Of a DNA stretch of 64,000 bases, positions 44,231 through 53,830 are shown in pieces. The position numbers and the translations under genes were made by a program. The stretch comes from Bufo bufo (taxonomy: Eukaryota; Chordata; Amphibia; Anura; Bufonidae): the NCBI RefSeq assembly GCF_905171765.1, contig NC_053389.1:213224624-213288623 (forward strand), read 5' to 3'. Numbering within the stretch: the first letter of the stretch is position 1; each line of letters starts with the position of its first letter. A model generated the notes under the pieces. That model did no database searches. It was not told the origin of the DNA and saw nothing but the letters and a program-made list of their open reading frames with translations.

Positions 44231-44739
44231 AATGACCGCCGCCGCCCACCTAACTAAAAGACGGATAAAAGTTATTTTTCTGTGTCACTGGTCTCAGGGC
44301 AGGGTAAAAAGATTGAGCACTGCACACACAAAATTAAATCCTTGTAGATCGCTGAGTTAACAAGCACTTCAGATTAAAGATTCTTTCCTATTCTCTCCCT
44401 CACAGCAGCAGCATCCTATCCCTACACTAATCAGACCAGAGTGACGTGCAGCGCTACGTGACTCCAGCTTATATAGAGGCTGGGTCACATGCTGCACTGG
44501 CCAATCACAGCCATGCCATTAGTAGGCATGGCTGTGATGGCTTCAAAGGGCACAAGAGTAAAACGCTTGTTGATTGGCTGCTCTGCAGCCTTTCAAAAAG
44601 CGACAATAAATCGTCAAACACCGAACTCGAACCCGAACTTTTACTGAAACATTCTTGTTCGGGTCCAGGTTTCAAAAATCCTAAAGTTCGGTACGAGCCC
44701 AAACTTTAGAGTTCGGGTTCGCTCAACCCTAATTATGAG

Positions 44740-45100
44740 TAATATCACATACTTCGACCCTTGGAACCATTATCTTTGTCTCTGCAGTCTTCCTTTGTCC
44801 TGAAGCTTGTCCTGCAGCTTGCACAGCAGGCTGGTTGTCCTCCCAGGACCTCTCTGGACCCCACCTGATACTCCGCTGGGTTCATTCTGGGGATCGTGGC
44901 TGCTCCTTGTCGCAGAGCTTGCAGGGCTGTCACCAACTCCTTGCAGCCGCACGCTGCGGGATTCTCTGTATCTTCTCTTGGCCTGTAGGCATTCTATCTC
45001 TAGTGTCTAACAGAGTCGAGACTTGAGTCTCCAAGCTCAGGTGCCATTTGCTGGGCTCCACCATGGCTGCCGTGACGTGTTAAGAAACGCCGACCGCGTG
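44740..45100 (-). pseudogene. L1 5' segment (ORF1 start or leader)
   Basis: This is sequence to the right of the hAT target duplication and therefore continues 35511-37196. The minus strand has an ATG near 45068 followed by EPSKWHLSLETQVSTLLD, and a glutamine/serine-rich stretch with stops. It is assigned to the L1 by continuity only. Confidence 0.4.
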
Positions 45101-45807
45101 GGGTTCCATACAAGGAGAACACGCCACCCCTTGGGGAAAGGGCGGCGCTTCCCCCAGCTCACATTGGTAGCCATCCGGTCCTCTCTCAGAGCTTCAACAC
45201 ACAAGTAGAAACACAGCTCCACCCACTGGCTCACCTTCTGTTCTACATCTGTGTGCAGCGCTGGTACTTTTTTTACAAAGAAATGACGGCTTGTGACTCT
45301 CCACAAGCCATCAGTTCTCTGAAAGGTGCAGAGTCCACCACTTGGAAAGGGAGGGACTGCAGCACCAGCAACTTGGCCAGGAGCACATTTAGCTTCTGCG
45401 CCATTGGATGAGTGCATACATACTCTTGTCTCTTGGCAATCCCTTCGGTAATCTATTGCTGATGGAATGACTGACAAGTAGTGTCTGGCGAGCATGCTCG
45501 GCCGAACACCGCCTGTGCTGGAGCCTGATGCTCGAGTCTCCTCCCCACAAGTTTGTTGGCTGCTACGTGGCCAATAAACATGCAGGTAAGTACTGCCATT
45601 CACTGTAATGCCATAGCAAAGGTTGGCTACTGGCATTACAGTGATTGGCTTGCCAGAGCGCGTCATCAGGTGCTATATAGCACCCGATGACACGTGTTCG
45701 GGTCAGTATTTTTATGCTCTTGTTCACCCAGATGGAGGCTATCAGGGGATGTAACTTTTATGGGGATATGTGATGTTTTGGAGTGTTTTCTGTGGTTGGA
45801 AAAAATA
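45101..45807. other. Unassigned region with two strong hairpins
   Basis: No motif was recognised in the 209-codon minus-strand frame at 45666-45037. Two inverted repeats are present: CACTGTAATGCCA/TGGCATTACAGTG (45601-45643, perfect 13-bp arms) and TCATCAGGTGCTA/TAGCACCCGATGA (45663-45690, one mismatch). The region could be L1 leader sequence or a transposon end. Confidence 0.4.
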
Positions 45808-46740
45808 GAAACATAGAATGTGTCGACCCATCTAGTCTGCCCAATATACTGAATACTATGAATAGTCCCTGGCCCTATCTTATATGAAGGATGGCCTTAT
45901 GCCTATCCCATGCATACTTAAACTCCTTCACTGTATTTGCAACTACCACTTCTGCAAGAAGGCTATTCCATGCATCCACTACTCTCTCAGTAAAGTAATA
46001 CTTCCTGATATTACTTTTAAACCTTTGCCCCACTAATTTAAAATGATGTCCTCTTGTAGCAGTTTTTCTTCTTTTAAATATTCTCTCCTCTTTTACCTTG
46101 TTTATTCCCTTTATGTATTTAAAAGTTTCTATCATATCCCCTCTGTCTCGTCTTTCTTCCAAGCTATACATGTTAAGGTCCTTTAATCTTTCCTGGTAAG
46201 TTTTATCCTGCAATCCATGTACCAGTTTAGTAGCTCTTCTCTGAACTCTCTCCAAAGTATCAATATCCTTCTGGAGATATGGTCTCCAGTACTGAGCACA
46301 ATACTCCAAATGAGGTCTCACTAGTGCAGCATGTAGAGCAGCATGAGCACCTCCCTCTTTCTACTGGTAATTCCTCTCCCTATGCACCCAAGCATTCTGC
46401 TAGCATTTCCTGCTGCTCTATGACATTGTCTGCCTACCTTTAAGTCTTCTGAAATAATGACCCCTAAATCCCTTACCTCAGATACTGAGGTTAGGACTGT
46501 ATCACTGATTTTATATTCTGCTCTTGGGTTTTTACGCCACAGGTGCATTATCTTGCACTTATCAACATAAAATTTTAGTTGCCAGATTTTTGACCATTCC
46601 TCTAGTTTTCCTAAATCAATCCTTTTCCATTTAGTGTATCACTCCAGGAACATCATCCCTGTTACAAATCTTTGTGTCATCAGCAAAAAGACACACCTTA
46701 CCATCGAGGCCTTCTGCAATTTCGGTGATACAGATATTAA
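45808..46740 (-). pseudogene. CR1 ORF2 C-terminus and 3' UTR
   Basis: The minus strand matches the CR1 at 34.7-35.5 kb: MHL-RKNPRAEYKISDTVL, RPHLEYCAQYWRPYLQ, AWDRHKAILHIR, and the ATTCTATGTTTC end. One frame break is near 46321. The left part of the RT is displaced to 51379 by the TTAA element. Confidence 0.9.
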
Positions 46741-46895
46741 CCACCTCCGGACCGCTGTACGCACAGACGCGTCCTGGAGGTGGTTGATTCATTCCGAGTG
46801 GACGCACCGGCGCGTCCTCTCGCGAGACGCGAGATTTCCTGTGAACGCGCGCACACAGGCGCGCGCGCTCACAGGAACGGAAGGTAAGAGAGTTG

Positions 46896-47054
46896 ATCTC
46901 CAGCCTGCCCGCGGCGATCGTTCGCTGGCAGGCTGGAGATGTGGTTTTTTTAACCCCTAACAGGTATATTAGACGCTGTTTTGATAACAGCGTCTAATAT
47001 ACCTGCTACCTGGTCCTCTGGTGGTCCCCTTTGTTTGGATCGACCACCAGAGGA
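46896..47054. repeat. Cluster of three hairpins near element end
   Basis: The arms are ATCTCCAGCCTGCC (46896-) with GGCAGGCTGGAGAT (to 46940), CAGGTATATTAGACGCTGTT (46961-46980) with its perfect complement at 46986-47005 (5-nt loop), and TCCTCTGGTGGTC (47014-47026) with GACCACCAGAGGA (47042-47054). Confidence 0.95.
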
Positions 47055-47129
47055 CACAGGTAGCTCAGTAAAGTAGCACCAAGCACCACTACACTACACT
47101 AAACCCCCCCCGTCACTTATTAACCCCTT

Positions 47130-48945
47130 ATTAGCCCCTGATCACCCCTGATCACCCCATATAGACTCCCTGATCACCCCCCTGTCATTGATTACCCCCC
47201 TGTCATTGATCAACCCCCTGTAAAGCTCCATTCAGACGTCCGCATGATTTTTACGGATCCACTGATAGATGGGTCGGATCCGCAAAACGCATCCGGACGT
47301 CTGAATGAAGCCTTACAGGGGCGTGATCAATGACTGGGGTGATCACCCCATATAGACTCCCTGATCACCCCCCTGTCATTGATTACCCCCCTGTCATTGA
47401 TTACCCCCCTGTAAAGCTCCATTCAGACGTCCGCATGATTTTTACGGATCCACTGATAGATGGATCGGATCCGCAAAACGCATCCGGACGTCTGAATGAA
47501 GCCTTACAGGGGCATGATCAATGACTGTGGTGATCACCCCATATAGACTCCCTGATCACCCCCCTGTAAAGCTCCATTCAGATGTCCGCATGATTTTTAC
47601 GGATGCACTGATAGATGGATCGGATCCGCAAAACGCATCCGGACGTCTGAATGAAGCCTTACAGGGGCATGATCAATGACTGTGGTGATCACCCCATATA
47701 GACTCCCTGATCACCCCCCTGTCATTGATTACGCCCCTGTCATTGATCACCCCCCTGTAAAGCTCCATTCAGATGTCCGCATGATTTTTACGGATGCACT
47801 GATAGATGGATCGGATCCGCAAAACGCATACGGACGTCTGAATGAAGCCTTACAGGGGCGTGATCAATGACTGTGGTTATCACCCCATATAGACTCCCTG
47901 ATCACCCCCCTGTCATTGATTACACCCCTGTCATTGATCAACCCCCTGTAAAGCTCCATTCAGATGCCCGCATGATTTTTACTGATCCACTGATAGATGG
48001 ATCGGATCCGCAAAACGCATCCGGACGTCTGAATGAAGCCTTACAGGGGCGTGATCAATGACTGTGGTGATCACCCCATATAGACTCCCTGATCACACCC
48101 CTGTCATTGATTACCCCCCTGTCATTGATTACCCCCCTGTAAAGCTCCATTCAGACGTCCGCATGATTTTTACGGATCCACTGATAGATGGATCGGATCC
48201 GCAAAACGCATCCGGACGTCTGAATGAAGCCTTACAGGGGCGTGATCAATGACTGTGGTGATCACCCCATATAGACTCCCTGATCACCCCCCTGTCATTG
48301 ATTACCCCCCTGTCATTGATTACCCCCCTGTAAAGCTCCATTCAGACGTCCGCATGATTTTTACGGATCCACTGATAGATGGATCGGATCCGCAAAACGC
48401 ATCCGGACGTCTGAATGAAGCCTTACAGGGGCATGATCAATGACTGTGGTGATCACCCCATATAGACTCCCTGATCACCTCCCTGTCATTGATTACCCCC
48501 CTGTAAAGCTCCATTCAGATGTCCGCATGATTTTTACGGATGCACTGATAGATGGATCGGATCCGCAAAACGCATCCGGACGTCCGAATGAAGCCTTACA
48601 GGGGCATGATCAATGACTGTGGTTATCACCCCATATAGACTCCACTATCACCCACCTGTCATTGATTACCCCCCTGTAAAGCTCCATTCAGATGTCCGCA
48701 TGATTTTTACGGATGCACTGATAGATGGATCGGATCCGCAAAACGCATACGGACGTCTGAATGAAGCCTTACACGGGCGTGATCAATGACTGTGGTTATC
48801 ACCCTATATAGACTCCCTGATCACCCCCCTGTCATTGATCACCCCCCTGTCATTGATCACCCCCCTGTCATTGATCACACCCCTGTCATTGATCACCCCC
48901 CTGTCATTGATCACCCCTCTGTAAGGCTCCATTCAGACATTTTTT
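47130..48945 (+). repeat. 191-bp satellite, about 9 copies plus a partial
   Basis: The marker GCTCCATTCAGA occurs at 47225, 47416, 47571, 47762, 47953, 48144, 48335, 48508, 48681 and 48926. Each unit contains an imperfect inverted repeat (GCTCCATTCAGACGTCCG and CGGACGTCTGAATGAAGC) around GGATCGGATCC, and a variable run of an 18-bp word CCTGTCATTGATCACCCC. Open frames of 64 codons recur but have no coding character. Confidence 0.95.
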
Positions 48946-50800
48946 TGGCCCAAGTTAGCGGAATTATTATTTTTTTTTCTTACAAAGTCTCATATTCCAC
49001 TAACTTGTGTCAAAAAATAAAATCTCACATGAACTCACCATACCCCTCACGGAATCCAAATGCGTAAAATTTTTTAGACCTTTATATTCCAGACTTCTTC
49101 TCACGCTTTAGGGCCCCTAGAATGCCAGGGCAGTATAAATACCCCACATGTGACCCCATTTCGGAAAGAAGACACCCCCAGGTATTCCGTGAGGGGCATA
49201 TTGAGTCCATGAAAGATTGAAATTTTTGTCCCAAGTTAGCGGAACGGGAGACTTTGTGAGAAAAAAATTTAAAATATCAATTTCCGCTAACTTGTGCCAA
49301 AAAAAAAAAATTTCTATGAACTCGCCATGCCCCTCATTGAATACCTTGGGGTGTTTTTTTTCCAAAATGGGGTCACATGTGGGGTATTTATACTGCCCTG
49401 GCATTCTAGGGGCCCCAAAGCGTGAGAAGAAGTCTGGTATCCAAATGTCTAAAAATGCCCTCCTAAAAGGAATTTGGGCACCTTTGCGCATCTAGGCTGC
49501 AAAAAAGTGTCACACATCTGGTATTGCCGTACTCAGGAGAAGTTGGGGAATGTGTTTTGGGGTGTCATTTTACATATACCCATGCTGGGTGAGAGAAATA
49601 TCTTGGTCAAATGTCAACTTTGTATAAAAAAATGGGAAAAGTTGTCTTTTGTCAAGATATTTCTCTCACCCAGCAAGGGTATATGTAAAATGACACCCCA
49701 AAACACATTCCCCAACTTCTCCTGAATATGGCGATACCACATGTGTGACACTATTTTGCAGCCTAGGTGGGCAAAGGGGCCCATATTCCAAAGAGCACCT
49801 TTCGGATTTCACAGGTCATTTACCTACTTACCACACATTAGGGCCCCTGGAAAATGCCAGGGCAGTATAACTACCCCACAAGTGACCCCATTTTGGAAAG
49901 AAGACACCCCAAGGTATTCCGTGAGGGGCATGGCGAGTTCCTAGAATTTTTATTTTTTGTCACAAGTTAGTGGATAATGCAGATTTTTTTTTTTTTCATA
50001 CAAAGTCTCATATTCCACTAACTTGTGACAAAAAATAAAAACTTCCATGAACTCACTATGCCCATCAGCGAATACCTTGGGGTCTCTTCTTTCCAAAATG
50101 GGGTCACTTGTGGGGTAGTTATACTGCCCTGGCATTCTAGGGGCCCAAATGTGTGGTAAGGAGTTTGAAATCAAATTCTGTAAAAAATGACCTGTGAAAT
50201 CCGAAAGGTGCTCTTTGGAATATGGGCCCCTTTGCCCACCTAGGCTGCAAAAACGTGTCACACATCTGGTATCTCCGTACTCAGGAGAAGTTGGGGAATG
50301 TGTTTTGGGGTGTCATTTTACATATACCCATGCTGGGTGAGAGAAATATCTTGGCAAAAGACAACGTTTCCCATTTTTTTATACAAAGTTGGCATTTGAC
50401 CAAGATATTTATCTCACCCAGCATGGGTATATGTAAAAAGACACCCCAAAACACATTCCTCAACTTCTCCTGAATACAGAGATACCAGATGTGTGACACT
50501 TTTTTGCAGCCTAGGTGGGCAAAGGGGCCCATATTCCAAAGAGCACCTTTCGGATTTCACAGGTCATTTTTTACAGAATTTGATTTCAAACTCCTTACCA
50601 CACATTTGGGCCCCTAGAATGCCAGGGCAGTATAACCACCCCACAAGTGACCCCATTTTGGAAAGAAGAGACCCCAAGGTATTTTGTTATGGGCATAGTG
50701 AGTTCATAGAAGTTTTTATTTTTTGTCACAAGTTAGTGGAATATGAGACTTTGTAAGAAAAAGAAAAAAGAAAAAAAAAATCATCATTTTCCGCTAACTT
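48946..50800. repeat. Array of alternating palindromes
   Basis: Two kinds of symmetry centre alternate. One is around CACAAGTTAGTGGA...TCCACTAACTTGTG (about 48985, 49275, 49990, 50770). The other is around CTTGGTCAAATG...CATTTGACCAAG-type sequence with TTTTTTATACAAAGTTG (about 49632, 50382). Arms of about 350 bp, such as CCTAGGTGGGCAAAGGGGCC and TTGGGGTGTCATTTTACATA, appear in both orientations. Confidence 0.9.
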
Positions 50801-51378
50801 GTGACAAAAAATAAAAAGTTCTATGAACTCACTATGCCCATTAGCGAATACCTTAGGGTGTGTACTTTACGAAATGGGGTCATTTGTGGGGTGTTTGTAC
50901 TGTCTGGGCATTGTAGAACCTCAGGAAACATGACAGGTGCTCAGAAAGTCAGAGCTGCTTCAAAAAGCAGAAATTCACATTTTTGTACCATAGTTTGTAA
51001 ACGCTATAACTTTTACTCAAACCATTTTTTTTTTACCCAAACATTTTTTTTTTATCAAAGACATGTAGAACAATAAATTTAGTGCAAAATTTATATATGG
51101 ATGTCGTTTTTTTTTGCAAAATTTTACAACTGAAAGTGAAAAATGTCATTTTTTTGCAAAAAAATTGTTAAATTTTGATTAATAACAAAAAAAGTAAAAA
51201 TTTCAGCAGCAATGAAATACCACCAAATGAAAGCTCTATTAGTGAGAAGAAAAGGAGGTAAAATTCATTTGGGTAGTAAGTTGCATGACCGAGCAATAAA
51301 CGGTGAAAGTAGTGTAGGTCAGAAGTGTAAAAAGTGGCCTGGTCTTTCAGGGTGTTTAAGCACTGGGGGCTGAGGTGG

Positions 51379-52567
51379 TTAAACAATATGGGTCCCAGAA
51401 CAGATCCCTGACGTACTCCACTGGTAACAAGACCATGGTCTGAATATACTCCTTTGACTACAACCCTCTGTTGTCTGTCCCTCAGCCACTGCCTAATCCA
51501 TTCAACAATTTGGGAGTCCAAGCCCAAAGATTGCAATTTATTGATAAGCCTTCTATGTGGGACAGTATCAAAAGCCTTACTAAAGTCTAGATAAGTGATG
51601 TCTACTGCACCTCCGCCATCTATTATTTTAGTCACCCAATCAAAAAATCAATAAGATTAGTTTGACATGATCTCCCTGAAGTAAACCCATGCTGTTTTTC
51701 ATCTTTCAATCCATGGGATTTTAGATGTTCCACAATCCTCTCCTTAAGTATGGTTTCCAATAATTTCCCCACTATTGATGTCAGGCTTACTGACCTATAG
51801 TTGCCCGATTCCTCCCTACTACCTTTCTTGTAAATGGGCACAACATTTGCTAATTTCCAATCTTCTGGGACGACTCCTGTTGCCAGTGATTGGTTAAATA
51901 AATCTGTTAATGGTTTTGCTAGTTCACCGCTGAGCTCTTTTAATAGCTTTGGGTGTATCCCATCAGGCCCCTGTGACTTATTTGTATTAATTTTAGACAG
52001 CTGACTTAGAACCTCTTCCTCTGTAAAGACACATGCATCAAAAGATTCATTAGTCTTCTTTCCTAACTGAGGTCCTTTTCCTTCATTTTCCTTTGTAAAA
52101 ACTTAACAGAAGTATTCATTGAGGCAGTCAGCTAGTTCTTTATCTTCTTCCATATACCTTCCTTCTTTTGTTTTTAATTTTGTAATTCCTTGTTTTAGTT
52201 TCCTTTTTTCATTAATGTATCTGAAGAATGCCTTATCGCCTTTTTTCCCTGACTGAGCTAATTTCTCTTCTGCCTGTGCTTTAGAAGCTCTTATAACTTG
52301 TTTGGCCACTCTCTGCCTAATCTTATTAATTTGCCTGTCATCCTCGTTTTTTTTTTTTATAATTCCTAAATGCTATCTTTTTGTTTTTAATGATTTTGGC
52401 CACTTCTGCTGAGTATCACAGTGGTCTCTTCCTTTTTTTGCTTTTACTGACAAGCCTAATGCAATTTTCTGTTGCCTTCAATAGTGCCACTTTTAAGTAG
52501 TCCCATTTCTCCTGGACTCCAATGAAACTGTTCCAATCTGATAGGGACTCGTATACCACTAATCTAA
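51379..52567 (-). pseudogene. CR1 ORF2, RT N-part and linker
   Basis: The minus strand encodes SDWNSFIGVQEKWDYLKVAL, KAQAEEKLAQSGKKGDKAFF, PIYKKGSREESGNYRSVSLT, HGFTSGRSCQTNLIDF, YLDFSKAFDTVPHRRLINKL and VRQGSVLGPILFN up to the TTAA. It is 5'-truncated near 52567. It retains the roughly 50 codons that the copy at 34.2 kb has lost. Confidence 0.9.
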
Positions 52568-53060
52568 TGTGTATTTTATGCCTGTGAGTAATTAAGTCCA
52601 TTGTGTTTGTTAAATATATCACAGGCAGAGTCCATTGTGTTTGTTAAATATGTCACAGGCAATGTTATTGTGTTGTTAATTGCGTCACAGACAATGCCTA
52701 TTCTGTTATTGATTGCGTCACAGGCAATGCCATTGTTGAATGTATAGTTTTTGTGTTTAAACTGTAAAACTGTAAAGGATTGGCTGCTATGTTATGTCCT
52801 TAGTTCCCAACCAGGTCCACGGGGGTGGTACCCTTGTTGGAAAATTTGTATAAAAGGCAATGCTTGTGTGGTCAATAAAGAAATAAAGATTCCTGTTTAA
52901 CCATCAATATGGAGCCTCGTCTCGTACTTGGGGAGGGATATTGCTACTTTGGAATATTCTTTTGTCTGTTCCCGGAAAGGTGGATTTTGCATGGTTCCAA
53001 TTCGGTGGATTCGAGTGTTTGTGGGTTGCTGCTCTCTTCGCCAGGTGAATCGCCCGAACG
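52568..53060 (+). mobile_element. Possible solo LTR of a retrovirus-like element
   Basis: The segment has a promoter-like layout. Three or four direct repeats of about 42 bp (TTGTTAAATATRTCACAGGC words, 52600-52740) come first, then TATAAAAGGC at about 52849, AATAAAG at 52876-52890, and a GC-richer downstream part. I found no tRNA primer site, no coding region and no target duplication, so boundaries are approximate and the assignment is tentative. Confidence 0.4.
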
Positions 53061-53481
53061 GTATTAACCCTCACTATACCGGATTATACCGTAATACCGT
53101 TCATAACGGATCCGTTTGCATTATTCATAAAAAAAAAGTCTAAGTCAAAACGGATCCGTGTTGACTTACATTGAAAGTCAATGGGGGACGGATCCATTTT
53201 TTATTGCACCATATTGTGTCAGTGAAAAACTGATCCATCCCCATTGACTTACAATGGCTCTGCATACTCAGACGGTCACCAAAACGCTGAAAGCTGCGTT
53301 TTAGTGACCGTCTAAAAAACTTAACAGGGACCAAACGCAGCCAAATTTATGCATTCTGAACGGATCCTTATCCATTCAGAATGCAATGGGGGCTTAACTG
53401 ATCCGTTTTGGGCTGTTTGTGAGAGCCCTGAAACGGATCTCACAAGCGGACCCATAAACGCCAGTGTGAAAGTAGCCTAAG
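53061..53481. mobile_element. MITE-like fragment rich in ACGGATCCGT
   Basis: Repeated ACGGATCC words and an internal inverted repeat (GACGGTCACCAAAACGC and GCGTTTTAGTGACCGTC, about 53270-53311) precede a right end CAGTGTGAAAGTAGCCTAA. No ORF. The left terminus is missing, which suggests truncation. Confidence 0.6.
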
Positions 53482-53830
53482 GGAACAGAAAAAGAAAAAA
53501 TGTAGGTTGAGGACAGGTGAGGGTACAAGGCCTTCTCCCGGGCCATGCCAACAAGGGTTGTGTCTGACAAACCTACCGACTCTTTGCTGGGGGTGTCTGG
53601 TATCACTTGGGATTAAGTGGATGACCGAATCAACCATTCAAGAACCGTTGGGTTGCTGGTCAAGATACAGATGACAAGCCTCTCGCTGCGACTACTTCTG
53701 CCACACCCCCTTACTCTGCTGCGACCTGTGTCTGCACCAGAAACATTTAGGATTCTGCCACTCCCGTGTGCTGGGCCTGGCACTTCTCTATCTGACATAA
53801 TGTTAGATCAAATAAATAAATAAAAAGACA
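53482..53830 (-). pseudogene. hAT N-terminal coding remnant (copy 3)
   Basis: A minus-strand frame of 61 codons contains SRVRGCGRSSRSERLV and NPTVLEWLIRSS. This resembles in style and position the arginine-rich start of the hAT at 42.7 kb and likewise lies next to a tandem satellite. The remainder of the gene is cut off by the MITE on the left. Confidence 0.5.

Larger units (their letters stand above)
37205..44731 (-). mobile_element. hAT transposon, 7.5 kb, with 8-bp target duplication (copy 2)
   Basis: The ends TATAGTTGAGCGGAC (left) and TAGGGTTGAGCGAAC (right, reverse complement) are inverted repeats. They are flanked by the 8-bp duplication ATTATGAG (37197-37204 and 44732-44739). The interior holds transposase pieces, a long tandem-repeat block upstream of the coding region, and foreign DNA (Penelope-derived and 18S-derived) at about 37796-39460. 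The C-terminal transposase segment occurs twice (37600-37795 and 40040-40150), so the element is rearranged or composite. Confidence 0.88.
46741..51378. mobile_element. TTAA-target composite DNA element, 4638 bp
   Basis: It is flanked by TTAA at 46737-46740 and 51379-51382. Removing it with one TTAA restores the CR1 RT sequence (compare GATATTAAACAATATGGG, the reverse complement of the CR1 at 34550-34570). The termini are CCACCTCCGGACCGC and, in reverse complement, CCACCTCAGCCCCCAG. A TTAA target and CC-starting termini fit piggyBac-like or Kolobok elements. No transposase is present, so it is nonautonomous. Its interior consists of hairpins, a 191-bp satellite and an array of palindromes. 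Confidence 0.92.

Noticed and set aside
47330..48443. Repeated 64-codon open frames, each overlapping the next by ATGA
   Set aside because: They recur only because the 191-bp satellite has few stops in that frame. The peptide (VIDYPPVIDYPPV) is the translated 18-bp repeat.
48946..50800. Many 60-120-codon frames on both strands of the palindromes
   Set aside because: The same peptides appear on both strands at every arm, as expected of inverted repeats without coding function.
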